From assembly GCA_030740765.1 (NCBI GenBank), contig JASLWR010000015.1:1-59401 (forward strand): a DNA stretch of 59,401 bases, in the 5' to 3' direction. Each line of letters starts with the position of its first letter. Position 1 is the stretch's first letter. Made by a program: the position numbers and the translations under genes. A model generated the notes under the pieces. That model did not search any database, had not been told where the DNA came from, and worked only from the letters and a program-made list of their open reading frames with translations. The DNA comes from Thermoplasmatota archaeon. GTDB taxonomy: Archaea; Thermoplasmatota; Penumbrarchaeia; JASLWR01. Below are positions 36,401 to 45,120 of the stretch, piece after piece.

Positions 36401-36761
36401 CGATGCCGACGCAAAGAAGGTCAAGGTCAACCTAAAGGTAGTCTACTACGATGCTTTCGATGATGAGATCAAGGAGTATGAGGATAACTCGACCCCTGTG
36501 GACATCAAGGCGGGAAAGAGCACTACTGTGGATTTCAATTGGGCGCCTCTGCAATATGCCACCCAGTACACGGTGATAGTGACCATCGACCAGAATGGTG
36601 AAATACCCGAGTTAAACGAGAATAACAACAAACTGGAAAAGATGTTGCTCGAGACTCCTAAGCCACCCAAAAAGGATGACCCATCTCCTGGTTTTGAAGT
36701 ATTCCTCGCCATTGCGGTACTGCTGGGCGTTTGCATCGTTATGTACAGGAAAAGAAGGTAG
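33441..36761 (+). CDS. Giant surface protein with PGF-CTERM sorting signal
   Basis: 1106 residues. A signal peptide (residues ~5-27) is followed by a large N-terminal beta region (~60-420) and COG1470/NEW3-like beta-sandwich domains. Two CARDB-type domains follow (TEIDELNNEALRITEV and IPELNENNNKLEK endings). The C-terminus is SPGFEVFLAIAVLLGVCIVM and then basic residues, matching the PGF-CTERM tripartite signal (PGF, hydrophobic helix, Arg cluster). Archaeosortase A recognises it and attaches proteins to lipid. Preceded by GGAGG (33427-33431) and TATA-like cagatatata. A paralog follows directly, separated by a terminator. Probably an S-layer or cell-surface glycoprotein. Confidence 0.85.
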   Translation: MDKVLRTTIVFVIVLSFLIPVTNTAIGETDEGKDIKEEPNNISVYSNSETYLAKNNDAIRNGELPQLEAYRQNKKRSRADHDIGIDLDQTPTFRDLSDATWQVLYADNQDNLIYFWGASGEVITYSPVVVNYGAVDIASFKLRMAITPLVWDQANTRWAWEGQNDLINTTTTLGPLPAGQNSTEANLDARLSWEPLAGMRVRVVLSVEYNQDTNAENNRFNWFPYILSDYNTLETAPEQNGWTKGAGWSVYNLPANDDANPAHHSAPTVLKATATSTGYAEYAMDFSKTLNNVIPWYYGGMDNPTQKGAYIGLQFSSDVALSTWAFEVYNTSSNSWQGDIEGSQKVNDGWYSYRHMDDQQNPTYSYYYTYMLDKNETGAGAKFRAKGQKLFLDDFWISSIETPSARGAEPPIPEKLIPNFSFDLIPKEGEGYLDNSGNGILDQEFSPGNEYSWNFTVINTATNAKDPYHGHALGASINKVEFTVTKPDDWDVTLQNIVKEIGPGTQENFTLTVKIPEDAKASIAYQTDDDDWNPYIISFDAVATPKLTDPAPIPLEAYVNNTEIETLVTAYVGIDVEIDDDSLNQTGVQGGSLDYVITIENTGNSNLTEELKIDGNKENAEVVIEVDKMRTQSGELPKQQWDVRLDVQNLEIEYGETEEVKVTINIPANSYSGYFETDVTISIEDFDIEETKTLTAGVEQIYGLELDFKVRTDNKQEVDPNNKDDPVEVPIVFEVVNKGNGPEKAVFEVTADDKEDKDWFDLGDEDFVLLDPVAGLHDERPFTVLFTVPLDVTAGEHKFSVMAVSDKDPLAETETEEKEIVFTILRPDLVVSTDIKLDPAMPVMGKETEIGVRIFNNGTAGATSFSVSLYIDEDFVDYQNVNILMKNQLNDLPPFVYVFEENRPYDIKVVVDPIQKVGNIGNVTEIDELNNEALRITEVIAPDLKFKTDITVSTDEGLETLEPNLEDLFEGKKDDEFTVTFTVENDGDADAKKVKVNLKVVYYDAFDDEIKEYEDNSTPVDIKAGKSTTVDFNWAPLQYATQYTVIVTIDQNGEIPELNENNNKLEKMLLETPKPPKKDDPSPGFEVFLAIAVLLGVCIVMYRKRR

Positions 36762-36784
36762 AACTGACTTTCGATGAACTATAA

Positions 36785-36825
36785 CGGGGGCGATCTTTAG
36801 CCCCCGATTTTTTTTATTTTTTTAT
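36785..36825 (+). terminator. Hairpin plus T-run terminator
   Basis: CGGGGGC (36785-36791) pairs with GCCCCCG (36800-36806) over an 8-base loop, followed by about 20 bases that are nearly all T. It lies 24 bp after the surface-protein stop and would separate the two paralogs. Confidence 0.85.
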
Positions 36826-36970
36826 TATCTATTTATACTTTTTTTACACCGATACCGTTTTTTCACTATTTTCCTTAAATCAAGATATAATTCGAATTAT
36901 TTCTGGTCAACTCTTGAATTAATTCACATATGTCGGGAAATTATAAGTATGTTGCAGATTCATATTATCA

Positions 36971-36980
36971 CTATATATTT
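36971..36980 (+). promoter_or_regulatory. TATA box of the second surface-protein gene
   Basis: ctatatattt lies about 45-55 bases before the ATG at 37025, giving a ~25-base leader that contains GGTGAT. Confidence 0.55.
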
Positions 36981-37024
36981 TCTACGACTAGCAACAGCTA
37001 CGTCAATTTGTAGTGGTGATAAAT

Positions 37025-40000
37025 ATGAAACAAGTATCAAAAACAAGTTTAATTATTCTAATAGCATCGTTGTTTTTATTGCCAGGTACCATGGCAATAG
37101 AATCTGGTTCAACGGATAGCGAAAAGGAGCTTGCTCCAGCAACTCATTCTTTGGAACTGAAAAAGACCGAAAGTATCTATAAAACATACGATCTCCGCGA
37201 TGAAGCTTATCTGACCTATTCTCCTTCTGAAGAGACCCGAACAAGAGCAGAAGGGGATTTAACTTTCGAGAGCAACACTTCCACTGCTTCCCTCTCCGAC
37301 GCGCCATTCCAATTGTTATATTATGATGATGAGAGCGATTCCGAATATGGATGGGGTGTGAAAGATGAAGAAATAACATACGAGCCAAACGTTAAAAATA
37401 CCGGTACCGGCCAAGTTACCTTTACTCTCAGGCTCGTTATCACAGAAGCTATTGTAGGGGATGATGGGGATTGGATAATAAATATTGGGGACGACGGCGA
37501 ATTTGAAAACATCACTAAAATTGTCGGTCCGTTACCAGGTGGAACCAATACCTCGACAGCTGGACTTGATACTAGCCTTTCATGGACTCCCGATACTGCC
37601 GGAAGGGTCTTTATGCATTTCTCTATTGAATACAACCTCGATCCGGATTTAAATAATAATAATATATACTTGTGGCCTTATATTATGCACGTTTACAATA
37701 CCGTGGAGACTCAAATCGAGCAGGACGAATGGAAAGCCGGGAACGGTTGGGATACCACGCAACTTTCAGAAAATATAGTGTGGGAATGTGGGCCAGTGGG
37801 TGTTCAACACCTTGAATACGCAGCTGACCTTTCGAACTGCAAGGATGACGAGATCCCTTTATTCGGAAAGGACCCTGAATGGGGAACCAGAGGTGCATTT
37901 ATCGGGTGGGGATTTTCCGGTTCGGCAGCTCTGTCCACATGGACCTTCGAATTCTGGAACAGCACATCCCAGAGTTGGGATGGAAAAATAACCGACACGT
38001 CTTCTATTAATGATGGTTGGTACTACTACGTTTATGGAGATTACGATGTTGATGGATATCAGATCCTCGGAAGTTTCGTGGACCAGAACTATTGCACGAA
38101 AGATTTCAAAGTGAGGATTACCGGCAGCAATCTCTACATAGACGATCTTTGGTTGATATCGTTGGAATATCTCGTCCCACGAACTCCGCCCGAACCGATA
38201 TTGTCCTTCGAGGTGGATTTTCGAGGAGATGAGAATTACGGAGATCTGAACAGTAATTCCATAAAAGACCAGGCACTTTTCCCCAGTACCGAGTACAGCT
38301 GGAATTTCACATTGACGAACACTGCCACTAGCAACAAGACCGGAAAAGGTGATCCCTTCGGGGCGACTATCGAGACAAGCACATTTACCGTAAAGGAAAA
38401 ACCGGATAATTGGAATATAGTGTTTGCTCCATCGTCGATCTCAACTGAGATAGCACCGGGTGAATCGAAAAATTTCACCATGAATGTGTCGATTCCCATT
38501 GACGCAAAAGCATCCGCTTACTACAAATCGGAAAATAACGATTGGAATCCATACTTCATAGAGTTCGGGACCACAGCATTGCCTGTTACCACAGACCCGG
38601 AGGCGATTCCTTCCAGTTTGATGAGAAATATTACGGTAGAAACGTTGGTCCACGAAGTGCCAGAAATTGATGTTTCCGCCACATCGGCCACAAATATCTC
38701 CGCCAAGACCGGCTCCAAGCTAGAATATATAATATCGATCGTGAACACAGGGAACTGTAACAATTCGATAACGGTGAGAGCAATAAAACCATCGGGCTTC
38801 GTCGAACCCATCGACATCGATAAAAAGGATTTCGATCTGGAGGTCGGTGAGGAAAAATCAGTCGAAGTTACCGTTTACATACCTCCCCTGATAAACGCAG
38901 GTTCATACTCTTTCGACGTTAGCATTGAAACTGTCGAGATAGAGTATGAATATATGTCTGGCGAAGCTCCATCCATCACCGAAACCGTCAATCTCATTGC
39001 AACGGTGGAGCAGAATTTCGGGATTCTCGTTGACCTCAAAGACAGTAGCCAGGAACAGATCGAGATCGATACAGCAAAAGCCGGATCAATGGTGCAACTC
39101 ATCGAGCTCGACGTTACCAACAACGGTAACGGTCGGGATAGCGCAACGTTCTCCGTGAAGGCAAACGATACTGGCGATAAGGACTGGTACGATATGGGAG
39201 TGACGAATACGGTAGAGCTAGGGCCGACAGGAGGGGCCGACAATAAAAAAGAGTTCTCGATAGAATTCGCGATTCCAGAGGACGCGAGCGCTGGAGAACA
39301 CATGTTTTCAGTAAAAGCAGTCTCAGTGAATGATCCTAACGGTGAGAACTCTGCAGTTGAGAAAAAGATAATTTTCACCGTATTACGACCCGATCTCGAA
39401 GTGTCCGCCGATATCGATCTTGACCCGGTGTCGCCGTTTAAGGGAAAGGTGACCCATATTTCGGTCAAGGTGTATAATAACGGCACCACTTCCGCCTCAG
39501 GGTTCTCGGTAAATCTCTACATTGATGACGATCTGGTTGATTTTCGTCCGGTCAATGGCCTCGCAAAGGGGGAGAATACCCATCTCACTCCCTTCGAATA
39601 CGTTTTCGAGGATACCAAGGAGTATACGATAAAGGTGCTTGTGGACCTCATAGAGGGAATAAAAGACAAGGGTAACGTGACGGAAATAGATGAACAAAAC
39701 AACGAAGTTTCGAGAACTGTTGAGGTGATCGCACCCGAGCTTCAGTTCGACCAAGATGTGCTGGTGAGCACAGGTGAGGGGGTAGAAATAATACCAGGCG
39801 GGGAAGACCGGTACGATGTTATGAAAGACGAAACATATAAAATCGGTGTAATGGTCATGAACAAGGGCAAGGCAGAATCAAAGGCGGTTCGGGTAAATCT
39901 TAAGGTTTATTATATGGATTCCATGGGGAACGAGATACAGGGAAACGAAGAAAACCTCACTTTGCCCTCCATCTCTGCCGGTGAGAGAAAGTTGGCCGAA

Positions 40001-40249
40001 TTTACCTGGATACCCGATCTGTACGGTACCGATTATTATCTAAAATTTTCCGTAGACCCGGAAAATAAAATATTCGAAGAGAACGATGAAAATAACAAGT
40101 GGGTTCCCGATGAGAACTTTATTACTGACCCGCAACCGATTGAAGACCCGAATGGAATGGGGATGACGACTATCATTGTTATCGTTGTGGTCATCGTCAT
40201 CGCCGCCATCGTCGCCGTCCTGCTGGTACTGTCCCGCCGTAAAAAATGA
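37025..40249 (+). CDS. Giant surface protein, paralog anchored by a plain membrane helix
   Basis: 1074 residues, same architecture as the preceding gene. A signal peptide (KTSLIILIASLFLLPGTMA), an N-terminal region with the matching WTFEFWNSTSQSW/WAFEVYNTSSNSW motif, NEW3-like domains and two CARDB domains (TEIDEQNNEVSRTVEV; IFEENDENNKW) are all present. The end differs: a plain transmembrane helix (TTIIVIVVVIVIAAIVAVLL) and SRRKK, with no PGF. I start at the ATG at 37025 because GGTGAT lies just upstream; a GTG at 37013 is the longer form. The pair arose by tandem duplication, with exchange or decay of the anchor. Confidence 0.85.
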   Translation: MKQVSKTSLIILIASLFLLPGTMAIESGSTDSEKELAPATHSLELKKTESIYKTYDLRDEAYLTYSPSEETRTRAEGDLTFESNTSTASLSDAPFQLLYYDDESDSEYGWGVKDEEITYEPNVKNTGTGQVTFTLRLVITEAIVGDDGDWIINIGDDGEFENITKIVGPLPGGTNTSTAGLDTSLSWTPDTAGRVFMHFSIEYNLDPDLNNNNIYLWPYIMHVYNTVETQIEQDEWKAGNGWDTTQLSENIVWECGPVGVQHLEYAADLSNCKDDEIPLFGKDPEWGTRGAFIGWGFSGSAALSTWTFEFWNSTSQSWDGKITDTSSINDGWYYYVYGDYDVDGYQILGSFVDQNYCTKDFKVRITGSNLYIDDLWLISLEYLVPRTPPEPILSFEVDFRGDENYGDLNSNSIKDQALFPSTEYSWNFTLTNTATSNKTGKGDPFGATIETSTFTVKEKPDNWNIVFAPSSISTEIAPGESKNFTMNVSIPIDAKASAYYKSENNDWNPYFIEFGTTALPVTTDPEAIPSSLMRNITVETLVHEVPEIDVSATSATNISAKTGSKLEYIISIVNTGNCNNSITVRAIKPSGFVEPIDIDKKDFDLEVGEEKSVEVTVYIPPLINAGSYSFDVSIETVEIEYEYMSGEAPSITETVNLIATVEQNFGILVDLKDSSQEQIEIDTAKAGSMVQLIELDVTNNGNGRDSATFSVKANDTGDKDWYDMGVTNTVELGPTGGADNKKEFSIEFAIPEDASAGEHMFSVKAVSVNDPNGENSAVEKKIIFTVLRPDLEVSADIDLDPVSPFKGKVTHISVKVYNNGTTSASGFSVNLYIDDDLVDFRPVNGLAKGENTHLTPFEYVFEDTKEYTIKVLVDLIEGIKDKGNVTEIDEQNNEVSRTVEVIAPELQFDQDVLVSTGEGVEIIPGGEDRYDVMKDETYKIGVMVMNKGKAESKAVRVNLKVYYMDSMGNEIQGNEENLTLPSISAGERKLAEFTWIPDLYGTDYYLKFSVDPENKIFEENDENNKWVPDENFITDPQPIEDPNGMGMTTIIVIVVVIVIAAIVAVLLVLSRRKK

Positions 40250-40469
40250 ATTTAGTCCATTTGCTCAATGTCGGTTTGATGGCCACCATTTATAGGGGAA
40301 AACCGGGAACATTTGTCGGAAACTTCATTGACATTTTCGCATATTCGTACACATAAGAACATGGATTTCTTCTCCGGTCATATCCGCGGATAGTATGAAA
40401 TAATATGTACAGATTTATGTATGCGCTGTAGCGGTCATCCGAACAACTTTCATCATGGTGATATGTATT

Positions 40470-41408
40470 ATGAAGAAGAAAGGGCGATATTCCGGCGGCA
40501 AAAAAGGGGGGCCGAAGAAAAAGGTCGCATATGATTTTTACAGGGATGAAAAAATCGGACCGGTTATTGACTCTCCCGTACCAAAGAAGAAACAGGAACT
40601 AAAATGCCCCCACTGCGGGACCAGCTCTCCATTGCACGACAAATTCTGTACCGTCTGCGGCAAAACACTTACGAAGGATTCTCCCTCAAGTACAGGAGTG
40701 GTAGGAAAGGTAAAATGGGCCGACAATGACGACAAAAGGTCTCCCGGAACCGGTCACGGGCGTACCCCCGCGGCAGTTGGGAGGAGAGATGTAGGATCAA
40801 GAAATGGGACAAAGGAAGATAAATGCAGGGTATGCGGTGCCTCATATGCAAATAAGCAAAAATTCTGTATAGTATGCGGCTCGGCCCGGGAAGAAAAAGT
40901 CCAAATAAAGGCGTGTCTGGTATGTGGTGCCGCTCTCTCTGAAAATGAGAAATTCTGTACCGTTTGTGGTTCACCCCGGGAAAAAAAGATTCAAACAAAG
41001 TCGTGCCTGGTCTGCGGTGCTACAATCCCGGAAATTGAGAGGTTCTGCATAGTTTGCGGCTCATCCCAGGAAAAATATGTCCCAAAAAAATCGTGTCAGT
41101 TCTGTGGTTCCGTACTATCGGAAAATGAGAGGTTCTGCACCGTTTGCAGAGGTCAAACTGTATCGCGCCAGAGTGGAACGAAAGTTGAAAGCAAAAGAGG
41201 CATAAAAACAAAAGACCGTTATTATGAAATACTGGAAATAAAACCAGGAGCGAGCCAGGCGGAGATCAAGAAGGCTTTCAAGAGGAAGATTACCGAATAC
41301 CATCCTGACAAGGTCCACTCTCTCGGAAAGAAACTACGCGACATCGCTGAAGAAGAAACGAAGAAAATTACAGAAGCATACCGGATCCTAATGAATGAGC
41401 AGGAGTAG
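40470..41408 (+). CDS. Five-zinc-ribbon protein with C-terminal J domain
   Basis: 312 residues. A basic N-terminus is followed by five double-CxxC zinc ribbons of the form C(P/L/R)xCG...FC(T/I)VCG, spaced ~30 residues apart over ~40-225. A J domain follows (DRYYEILEIKPGASQAEIK..., HPD near residue 278). J domains stimulate Hsp70 (DnaK) ATPase; the ribbons probably recognise the client or nucleic acid. This is not DnaJ itself, which lacks such a ribbon array at the N-terminus. I start at the ATG at 40470, with GGTGAT just before it; an ATG at 40455 is the alternative. Confidence 0.85.
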   Translation: MKKKGRYSGGKKGGPKKKVAYDFYRDEKIGPVIDSPVPKKKQELKCPHCGTSSPLHDKFCTVCGKTLTKDSPSSTGVVGKVKWADNDDKRSPGTGHGRTPAAVGRRDVGSRNGTKEDKCRVCGASYANKQKFCIVCGSAREEKVQIKACLVCGAALSENEKFCTVCGSPREKKIQTKSCLVCGATIPEIERFCIVCGSSQEKYVPKKSCQFCGSVLSENERFCTVCRGQTVSRQSGTKVESKRGIKTKDRYYEILEIKPGASQAEIKKAFKRKITEYHPDKVHSLGKKLRDIAEEETKKITEAYRILMNEQE

Positions 41409-41478
41409 AAATAATTGGAAAATTTCTAAAAGTAAATCGATATAAATTATATTAAAAAGCGAAAATAAGGTGATATAG

Positions 41479-42201
41479 GTGACAGAAATATTGTATTTTC
41501 CAGATATCGAAGGTTGTTATATAAAGGAATTCACAGGAAAAGTAATGGATGTCAAAGAAGGTGTGGGGATCATCATGGATGCTACCGCCTTTTACCCAAA
41601 GGGAGGAGGGCAGAATGCCGACGGGGGACTTCTTTTCATAGATGGAAAGGAGCACGAAGTGGAAGATGTCCGAAAGGATGGTGAGGTGATCGTTCATCAC
41701 CTGGCCTCCACGATAGGAATCTCTCCCGGAGATTCCGTACAGGGTGTGCTGAACTGGAAGAACCGATACGGCAATATGCGCATGCACACAGCCCAGCACC
41801 TGATATCCGCCATCGTGAAGGATAATTACGGTGCGGATACAGTGGGAAACCAGTTATACCCTGATAAAGCCAGGATGGACTTCTCACCCCTTTCAAAACA
41901 GGATTTCGAACCGGAAGAAGTTGCCAGAATATTTTCAGAGCAAATATCTAAGGGTCTTTCCATAAAAATTTATTTTGCTGAACGGAAGGACCTCAACTCC
42001 GACCCGAGAGTGAGGATCTCTCTAAATCGTCTTCCACCGCACATAAGCAATCTGCGTGTGATCGAGATAGACGGATACGACATATGCCCTTGTGCCGGTA
42101 CCCACATAAAATCTCTCAAGGAACTTCGCCCCATCGAGATCACCAGGGCAAAATCAAAGGGGAAGGGACGAATAAGGGTTGAATACTGGTTCGTCCCGTA
42201 A
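41479..42201 (+). CDS. alaX: AlaX-type alanyl-tRNA editing protein
   Basis: 240 residues. The zinc-binding editing motifs HTAQH (H103, H107) and CPCAGTH (Cys and His near 202-208) are both intact. The N-terminal ~80 residues form the beta-barrel seen in AlaX-M and AlaRS (TAFYPKGGGQNADGG, with the GGGQ motif). AlaX hydrolyses Ser-tRNA(Ala) or Gly-tRNA(Ala) mischarged by AlaRS. GTG start at 41479 with AAGGTGAT five bases upstream. It lies between a J-domain gene and a winged-helix gene on the same strand, each with its own apparent ribosome binding site. Confidence 0.93.
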   Translation: MTEILYFPDIEGCYIKEFTGKVMDVKEGVGIIMDATAFYPKGGGQNADGGLLFIDGKEHEVEDVRKDGEVIVHHLASTIGISPGDSVQGVLNWKNRYGNMRMHTAQHLISAIVKDNYGADTVGNQLYPDKARMDFSPLSKQDFEPEEVARIFSEQISKGLSIKIYFAERKDLNSDPRVRISLNRLPPHISNLRVIEIDGYDICPCAGTHIKSLKELRPIEITRAKSKGKGRIRVEYWFVP

Positions 42202-42374
42202 TTTTTAGCGGGACATGTTGGGGAAAATAGAAGGAAAATAGACAAAATGGACAATTTTGACCTGTTAGACCGCTTTGAGGACAGGTACAATATGATTTAT
42301 ATATTATTTTAACGATAAATACGAATCTATTGACAAAACAGGTTCATGTCAATCGAAAAGGTGAAAGTGATCTA

Positions 42375-42827
42375 ATGAGTTCCGGAACCAAGAAGGAAAA
42401 CTCATCGAAAGAAAAGGATGCGGGAGTCCCAAGCCTGCGTCTCCCGTCCAATGAACGATTGGAAGAGATCATACTCGGAATTATGGACCGAAAAGGCGAA
42501 GTACGCAGCCTGAAATTGATGACCGGCCTCATAAATAAGGAACTGGACGATGCTGGATGTGAAAAACATACCACGGCCCCCAGGGTAAAACGTATCATTC
42601 TCGACAGAAAACTCGCCAACATAAAGGTGAACATGAGGCGATGGGACGGCCAGGGTCTGGCCAGCAAATGCCCGGTATGCGACCACGGCCTGAAGAATGA
42701 GAAGAACGTAACGATTTACGGATGGATGATAACATTGAAGCAGGTATGTCCGGAATGCGGATACTGGACAGACAGGAAAAAAACTTCCGTTTCCAGATAC
42801 ACTTTCTCCTCTCTTACCGACGAATGA
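42375..42827 (+). CDS. Winged-helix plus zinc-ribbon protein
   Basis: 150 residues from the ATG at 42375. After a charged N-terminus, residues ~30-100 look like a winged helix (RLEEIILGIMDRKGEVRSLKLMTGLINKEL...PRVKRIILDRKLANIKV). A zinc ribbon follows (CPVCDHGLKNEKNVTIYGWMITLKQVCPECGYW). This suggests a DNA- or RNA-binding regulator, but no specific family is recognised. A TTG at 42330 would add 15 residues; the ATG is favoured because AGGTGAAAGTGATC lies before it. Same strand as alaX, 173 bp downstream. Confidence 0.65.
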   Translation: MSSGTKKENSSKEKDAGVPSLRLPSNERLEEIILGIMDRKGEVRSLKLMTGLINKELDDAGCEKHTTAPRVKRIILDRKLANIKVNMRRWDGQGLASKCPVCDHGLKNEKNVTIYGWMITLKQVCPECGYWTDRKKTSVSRYTFSSLTDE

Positions 42828-42922
42828 CAAAAAAACGATATAATAACATCGTTATGCTGTTAGGCCCGTTGGCAGTAGTAACCGGACAACATTTAGAGTA
42901 ATCTGGATAATGGTGAACACAA

Positions 42923-45079
42923 TTGGATAAAACGTTGATAATGAAGGCAGCCAGGGAGGCAATCGACAATAAAAATTACGACGAGGCAATCGAGATTCTC
43001 GAAGAGATACTTCAGGAAAGTGTTGATATCGATGCGCTGGAACTGAAGGGTGAGGCCTTTCGACTTAAAGGAGAGCCAAAGGAAGCCATGAAATGCTATG
43101 ACCGGGCCTTGGTCGTGGACCTCAACCAGAAAGCCATCTGGAAGGGAAAAGGCATCTGTCTCCTGGCCGTGGGTAGAGATAATGAGGCCCGCCGTTCCTT
43201 CGACAGGGTTGTAAAGATTGATCCGGATTATGCCGACGGCTGGCTCGAGAGAGGGCGGATGGGAATGAAGGTTCATGACTGGGAGATGGCACTGGAGTCC
43301 TTCGAGAAGGTTACAAAACTCGATCCCTTGAGCCACCTGGGATGGTACAACCGTGCAAACGCCCTTATCACCGGTTATGGCAAGATGGAGGAGGCTATCA
43401 AATACTACAAAAAAGCCATCGATATATTCAACGGATCGGACGAATACTGGTTCAGCCTAGGAGTGGCTCTTAAGAGTTCCGGTGATTTCATTGAGGCCGG
43501 TAGAAGTTTTAACAGCGCTCTTAACCTGAAACCCCTTCACATAATGGCTAATAAGTATCTGGCCGACTGCATAAAGGAGTTAAGGGCCAGAGGGATCGAT
43601 GAGTCCGAGATCACAGTAAAAAAGGAAGAAAAGGAGAAAAAGACCCGACGCAGGAAAAGAAGACGAGAGGAAAAAGATGAGGTATGGGATGTAGAGCCCA
43701 GTGAGACATGGGAAATTGAAAATGAAATACCGAATAAAAAAAGACAAGGAAAACCCAAAAGTGCGGAACCAGTGAACGAGGAAACGTGGGATGATAATAC
43801 CGAAGATGAAACCTGGGAACCCGAAATTAATGAAGATAAAAAAGAACCGGTAGTGGAGAAAGAAAAAAAGCCAAGACGGAGGCCCAAAAAGGCCGTTCCC
43901 GAGGTTGAAGAGACGTGGGACGATAAAACCGAAGATGAAACCTGGGAACCTGAAATTGAGGAAGAAAAGGAAGAGCCGGTTGTGAAGAAAGGGAGAAGAG
44001 CTAGACGAAGGTCCAAAAAAGCGGAACCAGTGATCGAGAAATCGTGGGACAATAAAGACGAAAAAGAGACATGGGAGCCTGAAATTGAGGAAGAAAAAGA
44101 AGAACCGGTAGTGGAGAAAGAAAAAAAGCCAAGACAGAGGCCCAAAAAGGCCGTTCCCGAGGTTGAAGAGACGTGGGACGATAAAACCGAAAATGAAACC
44201 TGGGAGCCTGAAATTGAGGAAGAAAAGGAAGAACCGGTAGTCAAGAAAGAGATAAGGCCAAGACGGAGGCCCCAAAAGGCGGAACCAGTGATCGAGGAAA
44301 CGTGGGACAATAAAGCTGAAGAAGAGTCATGGCAACCCGAAATTGAGGAAGAAAAAGAAGAACCGGTAGTAGAGAAAGGAAGAAGAACCAGAAGGCGTAA
44401 TAAACCGGAACCGGAGCCTGAAGAGGCATGGGAATCCGAAAGGAAGGAAGAGCCGGTAGTGGAGAAAGGTAAAAGGGCAAGAAGGCGTAATAAAACGGAA
44501 CCGGAGCCGGAAGAGACATGGGAACCTGAAATTAAGGAACAGCCAGTAGTCGAGAAAAGTAGAAGGGCAAGAAGGCGCAATAAACCGGAACCGGAGCCCG
44601 AAGAGACATGGGAACCTGAAATTAAAGAAGAAAAGGAAGAAACGGTAGTAGAGAAAGGAAGAAGAACCAGAAGGCGTAATAAAACGGAACCGGAGCCTGA
44701 AGAGGCATGGGAATCCGAAAGTAAGCAAGAGCCAGTGGTGGAGAAAGGTAGAAGGGCCAGAAGGCGTAATAAAACGGAATCGGAGCCCGAAGAGACATGG
44801 GAATCCGAAAGGAAGGAAGAACCGGTAGTAGAGAAAAGTAGAAGGTCGAGGCGAAAACGCAAAAAGGCTGAATCCGAGGAAGAAAGCTGGGGGGAAGAAG
44901 AGAATAATAAAGAGAGAAATCGAGAAAAACGATCAGGGAGAAGGGGACGGGAAAAAAGAAAAGCGAAAACAACAACTGTGGATTGTCCCAGGTGCAACCG
45001 TGAGATCGAGCTAAATATCGATAAACTACCGGCCAGACTTGAATGTCCGTACTGCGGGGCCACAGGAACTGTAGGCTGA
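42923..45079 (+). CDS. TPR protein with Trp-containing charged repeats and a zinc ribbon
   Basis: 718 residues. Residues ~1-215 are five or six TPR units (AIEILEEILQESVDIDALELKGEAFRLKG...). Residues ~230-665 are a low-complexity array of about ten 25-40-residue repeats. Each joins a basic block (KxRRxRRRNK, RPRRRPKK) to an acidic block with one or two tryptophans (EPEPEETWEPEIKEE). The end is a zinc ribbon (CPRCNREIELNIDKLPARLECPYC). The repeats are close at DNA level, so they expand and contract. TTG start at 42923 with GGTGAAC before it. The long antisense ORF here is a by-product of Glu/Lys-rich codons. Function unknown; a scaffold or phase-separating protein is conceivable. Confidence 0.75.
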   Translation: MDKTLIMKAAREAIDNKNYDEAIEILEEILQESVDIDALELKGEAFRLKGEPKEAMKCYDRALVVDLNQKAIWKGKGICLLAVGRDNEARRSFDRVVKIDPDYADGWLERGRMGMKVHDWEMALESFEKVTKLDPLSHLGWYNRANALITGYGKMEEAIKYYKKAIDIFNGSDEYWFSLGVALKSSGDFIEAGRSFNSALNLKPLHIMANKYLADCIKELRARGIDESEITVKKEEKEKKTRRRKRRREEKDEVWDVEPSETWEIENEIPNKKRQGKPKSAEPVNEETWDDNTEDETWEPEINEDKKEPVVEKEKKPRRRPKKAVPEVEETWDDKTEDETWEPEIEEEKEEPVVKKGRRARRRSKKAEPVIEKSWDNKDEKETWEPEIEEEKEEPVVEKEKKPRQRPKKAVPEVEETWDDKTENETWEPEIEEEKEEPVVKKEIRPRRRPQKAEPVIEETWDNKAEEESWQPEIEEEKEEPVVEKGRRTRRRNKPEPEPEEAWESERKEEPVVEKGKRARRRNKTEPEPEETWEPEIKEQPVVEKSRRARRRNKPEPEPEETWEPEIKEEKEETVVEKGRRTRRRNKTEPEPEEAWESESKQEPVVEKGRRARRRNKTESEPEETWESERKEEPVVEKSRRSRRKRKKAESEEESWGEEENNKERNREKRSGRRGREKRKAKTTTVDCPRCNREIELNIDKLPARLECPYCGATGTVG

Positions 45080-45120
45080 TCAATTTAGTTTCATTAAAAT
45101 CTAATTTAAGGGGGAATACA

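Noticed and set aside
43537-45063. 508-residue ORF antisense to the TPR/Trp-repeat gene
   Set aside because: It is Ser/Phe/Leu low complexity created by antisense Glu and Lys codons, with no start signal. The plus-strand gene has TPR and zinc-ribbon domains.
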